Shown one piece after another: positions 22,013-35,877 of a stretch of 64,000 nucleotides of DNA. The translations under genes were made by a program, and so were the position numbers. Position 1 is the first letter of the stretch. The number at the start of each line of letters is the position of its first letter. This DNA comes from Pyxicephalus adspersus (taxonomy: Eukaryota > Chordata > Amphibia > Anura > Pyxicephalidae). The notes beneath the pieces are model-generated. The model saw only the letters and a program-made list of their open reading frames with translations, did no database searches and was not told the DNA's origin. The DNA lies in the NCBI RefSeq assembly GCF_032062135.1, contig NC_092864.1, positions 17,959,869 to 18,023,868 of the forward strand. The letters run 5' to 3'.

Positions 22013-25000
22013 GTAATGTGTTTCAATGGTGGGGTTTGTATTGACAGCTGAGATTTGTGGATGGAGTGAATACTGACTTATTATGATTGGGGCCTAGAAA
22101 ATACTTTATAGTGGAGAAAGAAGCTGCACCTAATGCTGAACCCCTAAATGTCAAATAGCCTAATACCTGATAGAATACCAAGGATATTGTTATTGATATA
22201 TTCCCTGGGATTTTTCCTGCAGTACTTGGTTTCTGTCACTAGATGTCCTCAGTCTGATGACGGGCATCATTCAACCCATATCCTCTGAGCCCAGGTCATC
22301 CAGCCTTGTAACTGGACAGTGAAGGGACATGCAGAGATTAGATACACACACTGGCATGGATCCAGCATGTGGGCAGTGATGACCCTAACATGGTTCATTT
22401 AAGGTATTGAAAGCAGGATTAGCATAAAAGTCCTGGATTTTGCACCTTTTAATACAATCCAAGCAACAACAGGTTGGATATTCCTGTTCTAGGTGCACAT
22501 TTTGCCACAGACTGGGCAGATTTTATATCTAACAAGTGAATGAACTAACATTATTTTGATATTTGCTTGTGTGACTGCCAATTGTGAAGCCAAAATCTGC
22601 ATATTCATTCATATATATATATTCAGTCTGCCTTAATCTCAGCACATTCTGCTGTGAACTGTAAATCATTTGTCTCATTTCTGATGCCAAGCATGCATTG
22701 TGTGTCCTGGGTCATTATCTGTAATTGTATATCCATGTCAGGGCTGAGTGCCAATGGGGAGAACACAAGACAGGTAGTCCTGGGTTATATACAAGATAGG
22801 GACTGTAGGTTTGTTCCTAAGTTGATTTTGTGTGTAAGTCAGAACAGGTACATTATTTTACTAAATGTAATTAGGACAGATGTTTGTCTCTACATATTAG
22901 GCAGTGGTGGCTGTTACTGTATAAAATCCTCACTGTGAGTTAATCACAAACAAAGCAAAAAAAACAAAAATCTTTATGGAGCCTAGCCAGTTATAAACTT
23001 CTTAAGCAAGCTGTGCTTTGATATGCAAAGAAACAACTGCAGAGTTTGTCTTGGTCATTAAAGAGTTACAAAATGTTACAGATCAGCTCAGCTCTTAAGA
23101 TCACCCACAACCTCAGCTGTGTTTAGCAAAAGATTTCTTCTGCAAATCATGCAAACCACTCTCTCCCTTCTTCAAGCCTCTGTCCTGCACACAAGGGAGC
23201 AGGCAGATGTTAACCCGGGGACTAGCTATATGCAAGAGTACTGAATAACTTAAAACAAAATGTGTAGAATTCTACAGCGCCTTCACTAAGGGAGACCTCT
23301 GTAAGCTCCTCATAGCTTGTCCCGGAATTGTACAACCGTGCCGTAGCTCCATGGAGATCATTGTCTCCCTCCTGGTGTCCTCGGGGAGCCCTGCAAAAGG
23401 AAAGAAAATTAGGAACAATCTATTACCTTGGTAGGCATTAGAAAGAAATTAAATGCAACACTTAAATGCATATTCTACTTTCTTCACTTCCTCCTTGTGA
23501 TCTTCAGCCATCCTGATTGGCTGTGATGGGTTAGCGTAACATTAATGCAGGTGCTTGGCAGCTCAGGGGAGATCAGGATTGCCAGGTATCCTTGCAAACA
23601 AAGCTTGCTCAGCTTTTTTGTAGTTCTAGGGAGCGGTCGTGCAGGTTGGAAGGATTATTGCAATAAAGACTTTGCCTGTATCTTTCTGTAATAATGACCG
23701 GCCTGATTAAAGCTTCATAAATGTGGAACTTTAATGTGGAATTATTATTACTAAACAGGGTTTATATAGCACTAACATATTACACAGCGCTGTACATTAA
23801 ATAGGGGTTTCAAATGACACAGTGACACAGGAGGAGAGGACTCTGCCCAGAAGAGCTTACAATCTACATACAGAAATCAAAAGATGAGTAGAGAAGTAAC
23901 CTTTCCCTACTTAAAGAGGAAGTAAACTGCAAAACGCTACATTTCCCTTCAATCCCGCAGCGCAGTTTGGTCGCTCCAAAGGTGTCTTCTATTGGGTCCC
24001 GCATCCGTCTCCAAGCCGGAGCACCGGGCGGCGCCATCTTCTCCTCTTCTTCCGGGTTCTTCTTTCTATGTCACCTGACCCAGGCACGAGCTCAGGTGAT
24101 ATAGATTTGGAAAAAACTTGCCAATCTGACTGCGCATGCCTAAGATCGGCAATTTTTTTCCCCCTTTTTATGAGAAGACTCCTTCTGCCCATGCCTGAGA
24201 TGCTAGTGCATGCGCAGAAGGAGCACCCAAGAGCCTTCCAGAATGTTTAACCTAGGTATCCTGGGAGGCTCTGCACTCCCATTCATTTAGGGGCGGTGCG
24301 GCACCCTTTTCTTTTTTTTTTTTTTCTCCATTAAAAAAAGGGTGTTGCATTTAAAAACGCTCAGGTTCATTATTACGATGGGGCAGGTCAGGCGTGTGAA
24401 TAAACAGGAAAGTTTATGTACTGCAGAAGGGACTTACATAAATAAACTTTACTGTTTGTTGACAATCCTTTCTTCTATGTACACGGCACAGCTCAGTATT
24501 TGATGCTGGGTATACCAGCCTACCCCTGGCTCACACGAATGAATGCTTTCAAGGGAATTACATCTTTTCAGCCTGGCCAGTCATGATGACTAAAGATCTG
24601 GTAACCGGAAGAGGATCGGATGAAGGTGTCTGCAACTGAACAAAGCAAGGTGTGTAATAAATAAGCTATGATCATGCAGGTAAGTTTATTCTCCTCACCT
24701 GTCATTCTGTAATATTAACTCACCTGATCACAATATTTTACGTGTTTAGTTCCTTATCCTAGTCAGGCAGCTCATTATTGCAGAAAGGGCCAGGGGATGT
24801 CCCTACTGCAATAACTGTTCTTAGTTGTCTGATCGCCACCCAGCTGTCAAATATGTCTGAGCTGCGTATACATAATCCCAGCTTCTCGTTATAGGAGTGA
24901 TATCCTGCACATGCAGGAGTTATGTCACCCTAGTACAGCCAATCAGGATCAAGGAGGAAGAAGAAGGTGTCGCTGCCTTGCATTGGAATGGTAATAGGTG

Positions 25001-26212
25001 AGTAGAGCAGATTTAGTTCCAAAATGGAAATGTTACAGTGCCATCTTGTGGATGTAATAGTTATGACAGAATGAAATGTGAACATAGTTGTTTTTTTTCT
25101 CTGATGTACACAGGTTGATGGAGGGGAGGGGGCGGTTTGCATGACTTTGGCTCCATAATTTTACTTTTTTATACAGTAACTGACACCATGCTGCCTAATA
25201 ATATTCTGTGACAAACATCTGTCCTAATTGCATTTATTAAAACAATGTACCTGTTCCGACTTACATACAAATTCAACTTATGAACAAACCTACAGTCCCC
25301 ATCTTGTATGTAACCCGGGGACTACCTGTATCTATTGATGCAGTTAGTGTCATACAGACTTTTTGATGCAAGTGATGATATTGGAGATTTTTTCCATTGT
25401 TTGTATATGGTTTTATATGACATATTAAGTAAAAAAAAATAAGCATTTTTATGTCTGTGATGATGTTGGAGAGTGCCCCTTGCTTAATTATTTTTATTAT
25501 TGTTATTAAAAAGGATTTATATAGCGCCAACATATTGCAGTGTTGTACATTAAATAGTGGTTGCAAATGTTAGACAGTGACACAGGAGGAGGGGAGGATC
25601 CTGCCCCGAAGAGCTTACAATCTAGTGAGGTAATAAACCTCACTATTATTAGAGGTGACAGAGCCCTAGATTTGGTAGTAGTAAAAATGTGATATTTTAA
25701 CCCTTACCTATTCTACCTATAAAAAAAAAACATAAACTGTTTTATTGATTCTTTAATGTTTTATCTTGATTTCCTTGTCGTACTGTACCGATATCATGTG
25801 TACTATTATACTTATTGGATGAGCTGGTACAAAGATTTGTTACTTTCTAGATCCTGAATAGCAGTAATGAATGATGAAAATGTTTTTCTATCCCAGGGTG
25901 AAGCAGTCATTTGTTGCCGTCTGCAGGGCTCAAATTATTCACCGGAAGAAGAACACGGACGCCACAGAAGAGGAGAATTCAAAGCCCTTGAAGTTTTCTA
26001 CAAGTAAAGCAAACCCTCGCGATTGGAGTGTTGACAAATCATTCGGTAGCGGTTACCAGAGGCCCTTGTGGAAAGTTCTACCGATCTCTTTGTTTCTATC
26101 AGGTCTTGTGTTATGGGCAATATTGCGGAAGGAAACCGAGATTGACAAGATCCTCTACAGACCTATAGCAGACATATTGAAAGAAACAGAAAATGATGAA
26201 AAAGGCAAATAA
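21978..26212 (+). CDS. UQCC4: UQCC4 (CCSMST1), complex III assembly factor
   Basis: Coding exons 21,978-22,012 and 25,897-26,212 join in phase (AG|G) to 116 codons. The protein is the vertebrate CCSMST1/C16orf91 family, now UQCC4: a small single-pass mitochondrial inner-membrane protein needed to assemble ubiquinol-cytochrome c reductase. Visible evidence: a basic N-terminus suitable as a presequence (residues 1-30); the family signature F-S-x-S-K-A-N-P-x-x-W-S-V at 45-57; Q-R-P-x-W-K-V-L-P at 66-74; one hydrophobic segment at about 72-88; then R-K-E-T-E, like R-E-E-S-E in the human protein; and an acidic-basic tail. The start is the first ATG of an exon ending in a consensus donor (AG|GTAATG). 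In human the gene lies next to UNKL in the same direction, as here. It ends in TAA. Confidence 0.9.
22767..23232. mobile_element. TIR element of about 465 bp in UQCC4 intron
   Basis: Left end 'aggtagtcctgggttatata' and right end 'ttaacccggggactagct' are inverted copies. A second partial copy at 25,200-25,335 is in the opposite orientation ('aacccggggactacctgta'). Internal sequence 'ctgtaggtttgttcctaag' is shared by the two. Non-coding. Confidence 0.7.
23743..23868 (-). repeat. LINE 3'-tail fragment
   Basis: 'aaacagggtttatatagcac', 'tattacacagcgctgtacat' and 'agaagagcttacaatctaca' in reverse orientation. Confidence 0.8.
23990..24310. mobile_element. foldback element, family F copy 2
   Basis: Shares 'atgcgcagaaggagcaccca', 'tcctgggaggctct' and 'tatgtcacc' with the copy at 29,409-29,690, in opposite orientation. 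Inner segments such as 'actgcgcatgcctaagatc' and 'cccatgcctgagatgctagt' suggest partial self-complementarity. The minus-strand arginine-rich frame here is not supported as a gene. Confidence 0.6.
25200..25335 (-). mobile_element. second, inverted copy of the 22,767 element (partial)
   Basis: Contains 'acaaacatctgtcctaattg', 'tgtacctgttccgacttac' and the end 'aacccggggactacctgta'. Confidence 0.7.
25493..25625 (-). repeat. LINE 3'-tail fragment
   Basis: 'aaaggatttatatagcgcca', 'tgcagtgttgtacattaaat' and 'cgaagagcttacaatctagt'. Confidence 0.8.
25897..26212 (+). CDS. UQCC4: UQCC4 coding exon 2
   Basis: Acceptor tttctatcccag, AG at 25,895-25,896. It encodes residues 12-116 including the conserved family block and the membrane segment, then TAA at 26,210-26,212. 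The open frame upstream of the acceptor (from 25,871) is intronic. Confidence 0.92.
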
Positions 26213-27230
26213 ATGTCCAGAAACTGAACTGTTTTATTTACTCCTGGACATACCACAGGTGGCTGTGATTCTCATCACTGGAATGTATCATAACCCCATT
26301 TGTTCTGTGGAATGGCTTGGAGGAAAGCATACTTTGATGTAAAGATGGAGGGCATGATTTTTAGTGTCTGGATTGAGCATTTAACTCCTGTTACCAAGTG
26401 AAATCAGCTGAATATGGCTGGTGAAATCTAAGCTTCACTTCTTGCTGAGCTCTGAAGGGTGATGGGAATGCATATATGTACCTTATAGCGAAACTCAGGG
26501 CAAACTTATTAAAGCCTTTTTCCAATATAAAGTCTTTCCTTCCGTGAAGCAGTTGGTATGCAATGATGGTAATGCTCACACTGGCAGATGCCCTTATTTC
26601 TTCACTGGTTAATTTATTTGCTTATCTGTGGTTTGGTTTGATTTGAATGGTGGTGACATGAAGTGCTCTGCCATGGAAGGTACCAGGCTGCTGAGACTGC
26701 CATTGTATACCCCCTATTATAAGACATAGATTGACAAAGGATGAGACTCCTGTGACCTATAGATTTCTGGCACACAATGCCCTCCATGTTCTGCCTAGTT
26801 TCATCACAAATGTTCCAAAGCTTCATCCGTCTTTGTACTATAAAATGGATGAAAAGCAAAATGACTTTGGCTGCCTCGATGGTCCGTCCTGGCAGATAAT
26901 GAAATACAAATATTCTGATTGTAATCATGATGTGACATTAGAGAAGCCTTTCACTGCAATTTATTTTGAGAAACTAAAGCTTGATCTTGCAGAGTATTAG
27001 GCGAGGGAATTCTAAGATAAAAACAAAGGATACCGGGATTTTTGCTTTGAAGGGTTTATATTAACATGAATCATATACAAACATTGCTTCCTCCAAGGTG
27101 TGCACGTTTACAGGGTTCAGTAAATCTGTGGTGAGCTGAATTATAAGCAATTTCAAAATATTCTGTGGTTACTCCTCTTACATGGTCACAATGTTACTGG
27201 TAAAAATAAAACTCTTGAGATGCACAATGA
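26213..27230 (+). other. UQCC4: UQCC4 3' UTR and probable poly(A) signal
   Basis: AATAAA at 27,205-27,210 is the clearest poly(A) signal after the stop codon. An 89-codon open frame inside (26,731-27,000) has no recognisable protein and is treated as UTR. The real end could be nearer if ATTAAA around 26,509 is used. Confidence 0.45.
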
Positions 27231-27639
27231 CATTTGATTTCAACATGCTCATTCACTGGTGTTGAAGCTGATCAGGCAGTGTGTGACCTATTGTGAATGA
27301 TTCATTGGGTTTGGGGTAGTCCATGATTTGGTGTCAGCCTTCACAAGTGCACATAGTATAATTATGCTTTTAGTGCCACAGCATAATGGATTTTTATCCT
27401 GGGTGTAGTACAGCATGTCCCAACCTCTGCACTATATTACATCTACATTACATCACTGCACTATATTGCATGCAGCCCAATGCTGATGGTGTGACCAGAC
27501 CCTTGAAGCCAGGCAGCTAGTTTTTTGGAGTAATGGTAGAGATCATGTTTCTTTGAAGTTTAACTTCCAATCAGCCGGGGAAAGTTCAGTCCTCCAAGTC
27601 TTCGTGCAGCTTTAGCATTGAAAATAAGTCTTGTAGGCA

Positions 27640-27868
27640 AGTGGTTGCCAGCCATGTGTCACTCAAAGGGGAAGAAACTTTGCCCCGAGTGAGGTCATGA
27701 TGCCAGAACCCCCCCACTCAGACCTGCTTACTAAACATAGTGGGGGGACAGTAGATGCAACGAAAGTTCTATACACAGCCCCGCCCTACTGTCCCTTCAA
27801 TGAGAGAATGGCTGGGTTGTGTCCTATATCTGGGAGAGAGCCAGAGACCACCAGTTAGCAACCGCTGT
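27640..27868 (-). mobile_element. hAT-like non-autonomous element, family A copy 4
   Basis: 'agtggttgccagccatgtg', 'cactcaaaggggaagaaact' and 'gaccaccagttagcaaccgc'; shortened relative to copy 1. Confidence 0.65.
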
Positions 27869-27927
27869 TGTAAAAGACAAGCTCCATCCCAAAATTTTTT
27901 TTAAAGAAAGGGTTGGTAGCGCTTGCA

Positions 27928-28055
27928 AGTTTCATTGCCCCAGAGGCAGTTAATGCTGTTAACTAAGTACCAGAAGCTAAAACAAAAAAAAAAATATATA
28001 TTATATATATTTTGACTTAGTTAACTGTTCACTGCCTCTGGGGTAATGATACAAG
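27928..28055. repeat. long inverted repeat (hairpin)
   Basis: Arms at about 27,930-27,967 and 28,016-28,053 ('cattgccccagaggcagtta' against 'actgcctctggggtaatg') are complementary over nearly 38 bp, separated by an A/AT-rich loop. Probably a short foldback transposon. Confidence 0.8.
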
Positions 28056-29120
28056 TAGCTTCTATCCATGGCAGCCCCATAAAAATATAAATGTGGGTGA
28101 CAGTAAGAAGTTCATTACCACAGCTGTAGGTTCTGGTTCTTTAAGAACTAGTGCTGTGATGCAAGGTGCCAGTCACCAGGATTGCTTGACTCACTGCTAC
28201 AGGTCTCAACCTGCAATACAATGGTGTATTTTTTGGCATTTGACAAGGAGGGCAGTGGGAGTGTTAGGATTACACCTTGCAGTGTTCATTCTATTACTGA
28301 TTCATACAGCAGCACCATTTTGCATGACGTTGTATATAGAGAGTACAGACCTAAAATAAATGATACAGAAAGTCCAACCAAACAGCTATAAAGGATATGT
28401 ACACACTAGCTATACACAAAGAGGCTTCTTACAACGTAATGTATATAAAGCCATATATTACAAGTAAATTTATACAATCTCCAAATGTGCTCCATACCAG
28501 TGCCAGTAGTAATAGGCATATCATCCCAGGTAAGGGACACCTCTGGCAATAAAATCCATTTAATTTATTTTCATACAATGAACAGCAATAACCCACTACA
28601 ATAGGATGAAATAGCATTTTTTCTCTAGAGTCCAATTAGCTACTCCAACCTTGGCTATCTCACATCACAATAAACCATTTGGTTTGCTCAGTGGGTATTA
28701 CTGCAGATTTAACTAGTAGGGACTGCTTTGGCACTCCACAGGTATATTCCTTACATATGCTATTCAACTTGTTACCTACGTTGTCCATTTGGTGGGTGTA
28801 GCACATCAGACACATTTTCAACTTTTTTGCCATAAAAAAAAGCAGTTAGCAGCCTGTTTGGGACTTTCATTCCCTGCTCTCTATGATCCATAGACATGAA
28901 CACATGAGACATGTTACATGCCACCCAGCACTTGACCATTTGACACACTTAAATCCTTTTCACTGCAATAACACATTTCATTGGGCTGGTAGGACAATAG
29001 TTGTATGCTTTTTTTTTTTTTTAAATTGATTTTGTCTAGCCAACATGGAGTCTGAAATTCTGCATATCATTGGGGAAAATGTACTTCCTGTCCCAGAAAA
29101 CAGAAGCAAGGAATTCTATA
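28056..29120. other. no recognisable feature
   Basis: Unique-looking intergenic sequence between UQCC4 and H3.3. Confidence 0.5.
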
Positions 29121-29122
29121 TT

Positions 29123-29123
<1 letters not shown>

Positions 29124-29163
<40 letters not shown>
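29124..29163 (+). repeat. (CA)n microsatellite
   Basis: Twenty uninterrupted AC units. Confidence 0.98.
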
Positions 29164-29165
<2 letters not shown>

Positions 29166-29408
29166 TATAATCTGGGGATAATTCTAAAAACATTCTTTCC
29201 CATTGCTGTTGTACATGTAAATGGCCACCAGGAGACAGCAGAGGGCCCAACCCTCCCCCCATTACCAAAAACAATTTTTCACAGAGATTCAAAGTTTATG
29301 ACAAAGGATACTGTACTGAATAGCACTGCAAATCGTGTACTTGAAAAAAAAAAAGCATACCTAAACTCCAAAATTTCCCTTTACACAAAAAAAAAAAAAA
29401 AACTTTAA

Positions 29409-29690
29409 GTGCAGCACCGCCTCCAACACCTCCAGGGATACCTACATCACGCATCCTGGGAGGCTCTTGGGTGCTCATTCTGCGCATGGCCAAGCATGCA
29501 CAGATGCCTTTTCATGCAAAGAGAAAAGTTTGCTGATCTCATGCGCAGTGAGATCAGCAAGTTTTTCCCCCCCCATCCTATGTCACCCGCTGCTCCGGGC
29601 CCTGATGCAAGACATCCCCGGACGGATCGGACTGCCCTGCAGGATTGAAAGCAAGTATTTTTTTTGGCAGTTTTTTTAGTTTAGTTCCTC
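29409..29690. mobile_element. foldback element, family F copy 3
   Basis: 'tgcagcaccgcctccaacac', 'catcctgggaggctcttggg' and 'gctgatctcatgcgcagtga' match, in inverted sense, the element at 23,990-24,310. It includes the small hairpin 'gctgatctcatgcgcagtgagatcagc' (arms gctgatctca/tgagatcagc). Confidence 0.65.
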
Positions 29691-29929
29691 TGTTAAAACC
29701 CACTCAAATATTAAAATGTCCCCATAATGCAGATATGTACACAAGAACATTATAGCATCAATAGGAGCAGGGAATCAAGTATATACCTGCTTCTTCCTCC
29801 AACACCCACACTGCAAAGTTAATTTCACACTTAACCTATAGTTATATTGAAAGCACCCAAAAACATTGCATTTGTAGAACCTCTGTATGCCAGGGCCATT
29901 CTCAACAAGTCAGTCTGCTTTGACATAAC

Positions 29930-30035
29930 CATTAGATTGTTAACTCTTTTTAGACAGGGTCGTCCTCTCCTCCGGTGTCCTTGTACAGAGCTGCAAAATT
30001 TGTTGGTGCTTTATAAATACAGCTTAAACTAATCA
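29930..30035 (+). repeat. LINE 3'-tail fragment
   Basis: Diverged: 'agattgttaactctttttag', 'gtcctctcctccggtgtcc' and 'ttggtgctttataaatacag'. Confidence 0.65.
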
Positions 30036-30560
30036 TAATTCTCTACTACACCAAGCTGCTGCTTTACACATGGCTGACCAAATATAATTTACCAAGCAAA
30101 AAGATGAAAATTCAGGTAAGCAGATTTATTATGTTTAAGTAAAAATTGTCGGAACATTTGTTTCATAGATTGGGATAAACATGATCAGACATTTGCACAC
30201 GGATATCAGGTATGTGCATTATCTAAACACTATTGCAGTTTAACAAATCACCATAGCATGATATAGAGAATGCACCATTTCCCAGGTGCACAGCTTACCA
30301 CACTACTTATAGTCAGCTAGCTCCTAGATCTAACATTAAGAATTCTGAATTTTGTCCAGAACAGATACAAGAATTTATGAAAACCTATGTATGTTTACCC
30401 ACCAAAAACCCTAGCACCATGTGGCATGTCTAAGTGTCCTACTACCATGCTCAATTTTATTCCTTGCCACTAGTACAAATTGGCCAAAGCTGTAACAACT
30501 TGAAATCCCCTTTTCAGGGACCTTTTCTTTCAACCCAACTCAATCTCAAGACAGCAAGAC
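30036..30560. other. no recognisable feature downstream of H3.3
   Basis: Lies beyond the predicted H3.3 poly(A) site; nothing recognised. Confidence 0.5.
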
Positions 30561-30564
30561 CATT

Positions 30565-30877
30565 GAGGTAGTGGAAAGTTTATTTACAATGGAGTTACAC
30601 TGAAAGATACCAAAGTATGGAGAGAATGGAGCCAAGGCATGCAGACTCTTAAATGGGCAGGGCCACAGAAGTAGACTAGCTGCAGATACAAATTTTCTGA
30701 AAAACCTGAGGATTAAGGGAATGTCATATAAAATGTGTACTACCAATTTACTGTCAACTACTCTACAGTTAACAAACCCTTTATAAAATAAGGAGACATC
30801 ACACTTTATGTACATTTGTAAAAAAACAAAAAGGAAAAAAAAAAATCTAAGATCAAAACAGTTTCCAGAAAAAAAAA
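30565..30877 (-). terminator. H3.3 3' UTR and poly(A) signal
   Basis: On the minus strand AATAAA lies at 30,584-30,579, about 300 bases after the stop codon. The UTR has no replication-type histone stem-loop, as expected for replication-independent H3.3 genes with polyadenylated mRNA. Confidence 0.65.
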
Positions 30878-33012
<2,135 letters not shown>

Positions 33013-33030
33013 TTAGCAAGATCCAAAAAC

Positions 33031-35481
33031 CTATGAAAACATAATAAAAGTACATCAGTAAGTTCTGCAGTTCTTGCATACAAAACCATGCAACTTATTC
33101 AAATATGTTCATACCAAATCAACAGTCCAAAGAACACGTGAACCCCAACTGAATGACTTTGGCTAAAGCAGCAACAACTGGCATCTTCTGAAGGGCTAAA
33201 GCCCAACTATACCTTGATGAAACAGCAACACCAAGGGCCTGTATGACCTGCGGTGTCAAGCCATGGGGGAGGCAGCTCCGGCAAACTGCTGCACTGTAAC
33301 CAGGAGAGCCAAACTGACTTTGGGCAAACACATTTGCACCCGACTGCAGTGCAAATCTTTAGACAACTGTGCAGCCAAAAGCAACATGGTGCCTCCTTAC
33401 ATCTGCTACAGCAATATGCATATAAGGATCCCGACATCCTACTTACACTGAGATCCAACACTGATCAAACAACTATCTGCATGGAAGCAATCTGGGTTTC
33501 CAGTACAGGATACTTTAATACAGCAAAGTAGCAAGATGTAAATAGACCAAAATCCTGGCCTTTATATGCACAGCCCAAATGGGATAAATGTTTTACTGTC
33601 ATTTGTTACACCTCAATACTGCAGACCTCCTGCAGCTAAACCTCAACATGGTCCAATTTGGTCACTAACAGCAAAGGAGAATTATGGCAGGATCACTATG
33701 ACTGGAGTAACCCTTTAATTTTCAGGTCTGGAGGAAACACTTGGTTACAGTGGTGGCCAGAATACCAAACTACTAGAAAGCTAAAGGATGGCTGGTATCA
33801 TACAGGCACCATCAGATGGAGGGCAATCAGCGCAGCTTGAGGAACCCCCTAGCAACCTTTCTACCTAGGGGGGAACTCTTGAGAATTTTCTTGGATCCCC
33901 TGCTACAATTCCTATATGTACAGCTCACAGTAGTTTAGTGTTGGGGTGAGTGGGAAGAATGTCATCTTCACAGATAAGGGCTCCTTGAGCAATTTGTACC
34001 TCTCAGGTCAGCCTAGAAACCTCTGGGGGAACCCTGGTGTTGTATAAAGCCCTGGTACAAAAGGTTAGCTTTCAGCCAGGATTCCAGAGGTTGTTGGGGC
34101 TTCCTTGAGCTTCTCTGACCAGTTTAATGATCATTCTGGCTATCTGTAAGGCTGACATTCATCCTACTGACCACCACACTAATATACAGAGAGCTGTGGA
34201 TATAGTAACTATAGCCGGGGTCCCTGAACACCTGAAAAGTTGTTACGTGTTCCCCATGTTTTATAAGGACTGATTTAGACAATCTTGATCACTGTAGGCA
34301 ACATCACATTTCCAAGACTCTTAAATTGACAAATTTTATTATATCCAGTGATCCTGCCAAAAAGCCCAAGCACTTTAGCATGGTTGTCTGTGGGATGCAG
34401 ATCCACAGCACGGAGGATATAAACGGGACGCAGCAATGACCCCATACACAAAACTATTTTAATTTCATACAAAGCAAGTGATTGAAGCCTCGTGTGTCAC
34501 TAAATAAAACATCTTCCAGTTAGTGCTCAGATCTGCACAATAATCCACAAATTATCAGCCATTAGATCTGGATTTACAAGCTGTGACCAGGATTTCCCAT
34601 GACTCAACTGTCCCCACAAAAAAAAGTTTCTGCTTGATGACAAGAGCTGAATCATACAACCAAAACAGAATGCTCAGCGTGCATCTCCCAGCACGGCGTC
34701 TCCTGGCATAGAATTCCCCGGACCAGCGCCTCTAGCGGCTGCTGGCCGTCATTACACCTTCCACTCACCCGCCATTATGTGATCTTTATCAGCAGCCATA
34801 AAAAGCTCTAAAATTTACAATTTCACTTCAAAAACAACTTTCCGCCGAAAATCTACCGGGGAGATAAAAATACGGCTTTGCTTCTTGGTCAAAAAAGACT
34901 TTTTAGGCAAGTTTGGTGGAGGTTTAAGATATTTTTCCGTCAGGAAGGGTAAAAATGCGGGATCCGCCATTTGAAACAAGAAAGCTGCTGTTGTTGTTGT
35001 TGGTCCGGCCACATCCCGGTATGAGGGGCCCTCAGACAGCGCGGGGCCCCGAGACTGTCCTCACACTGACATGAGGGGACTCAGGGTACCCGCGCTTCCT
35101 ACCCCCAGCCAGGGGCCACAGCCACCATTACAGGGCAGCTTCTCCTCACGTTCCATCCTCTTACCCCGAGCGACGAGACAACATGGCGCCCAGCGAGCTC
35201 CGGGAACACGGGGGGAGGGGTGAACTTACCGTCTGACCCCGCGCCCGGGACGTACCGACCCCATACCGGACACCCGCCATTAAAATACCACCATAGGCCC
35301 CTTTTACCGGAAAATTATATATAAAAATGAAATATTACCGGAAAACACCGGTAACCGAGTTCGGTAATGTTATAGCTAAAAAGCGACCGTCACCAAGCTG
35401 AAAAGATTTATTTTAATGCCTAAAGCGCTAAATGATAACCGGAAACGGCGTCAGGGGAGCGCCGCCGCAATGCCCACTTAC
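33031..35481 (-). other. H3.3 first intron (in 5' UTR)
   Basis: About 2.45 kb between donor GGTAAGT at 35,481 and acceptor at 33,032-33,031. It holds two family C elements in opposite orientation and a CpG-rich half (34,670-35,481) with two more donor-like sites. Confidence 0.8.
33835..34262. mobile_element. two family C elements, inverted, in H3.3 intron 1
   Basis: Left part 'aaccccctagcaacctttct ... agtgggaagaatgtcatctt' is in minus orientation; right part 'ggcttccttgagcttctctg ... ggctatctgtaaggctgac ... gaccaccacactaatataca' is in plus orientation. Either two insertions or a rearranged one. Confidence 0.7.
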
Positions 35482-35535
35482 CGATCGGTCCCGAATCGCG
35501 ATGCTGACGGTCAAACGAGGCGAGCAATAACGTAT
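35482..35535 (-). other. H3.3 non-coding first exon
   Basis: Short exon between a start site placed about 25-30 bases from the TATA box and the strong donor CGATCG|GTAAGTGG. The 3' boundary is well supported; the 5' end is an estimate. Confidence 0.65.
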
Positions 35536-35549
35536 GGCAATGCCCGCCA

Positions 35550-35660
35550 CCCGGCCTTATATACGCTACGTCGCGTCATCGCTGACGTAGCGCCTTTGTC
35601 TCCCAGCGGGAAGGCTGCCATTGGTTGAGGCAGAACGAAGCGCTCGGTGATTGGAGGTTT
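35550..35660 (-). promoter_or_regulatory. H3.3 core promoter (TATA, CRE-like, CCAAT)
   Basis: On the minus strand: TATATAAG at 35,563-35,556; CRE-like half sites TGACGCG (about 35,578-35,572) and TACGTCAGC (35,589-35,581); CCAAT boxes at 35,624-35,620 and 35,654-35,650. The order CCAAT-CCAAT-CRE-TATA and its spacing fit known vertebrate H3.3 promoters, which are constitutive and cAMP-element dependent. Confidence 0.8.
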
Positions 35661-35877
35661 GGAAGATTGCGGTGAAGCGAGCCCCCGCCCCTCCCCGGCT
35701 GTGTGGTGATAGCTAGAGGAGCACAATGTGAATTATCACAACAACAATATCTGAGGTAATTCTGCCCGCTGCCTCAGGAATTGTGTGCTCATAGTTACCT
35801 CGGGAAAATGCACCGAATAGTAATATCAGACCCATCCTATAACACTAGTCATCTCTAATGCCTGCAAATTGGAAATT

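Larger units (their letters stand above)
22013..25896 (+). other. UQCC4: UQCC4 intron
   Basis: A 3,884-base intron, GT at 22,013 to AG at 25,895-25,896, filled with several repeats listed separately. No other exon is recognised in it. Confidence 0.8.
34670..35720. promoter_or_regulatory. CpG-rich island over the H3.3 5' end
   Basis: GC- and CpG-rich block in otherwise AT-rich DNA, spanning the promoter, first exon and the first 800 bases of intron 1. Confidence 0.75.

Noticed and set aside
26731..27000. 89-codon plus-strand frame
   Set aside because: Falls in the likely 3' UTR of UQCC4; not similar to a known protein and without its own promoter signals.
34815..35012. 65-codon minus-strand frame starting MAGPTTTTAAFLFQ in the CpG island
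   Set aside because: Lies inside H3.3 intron 1; no splice sites, no recognisable domain.
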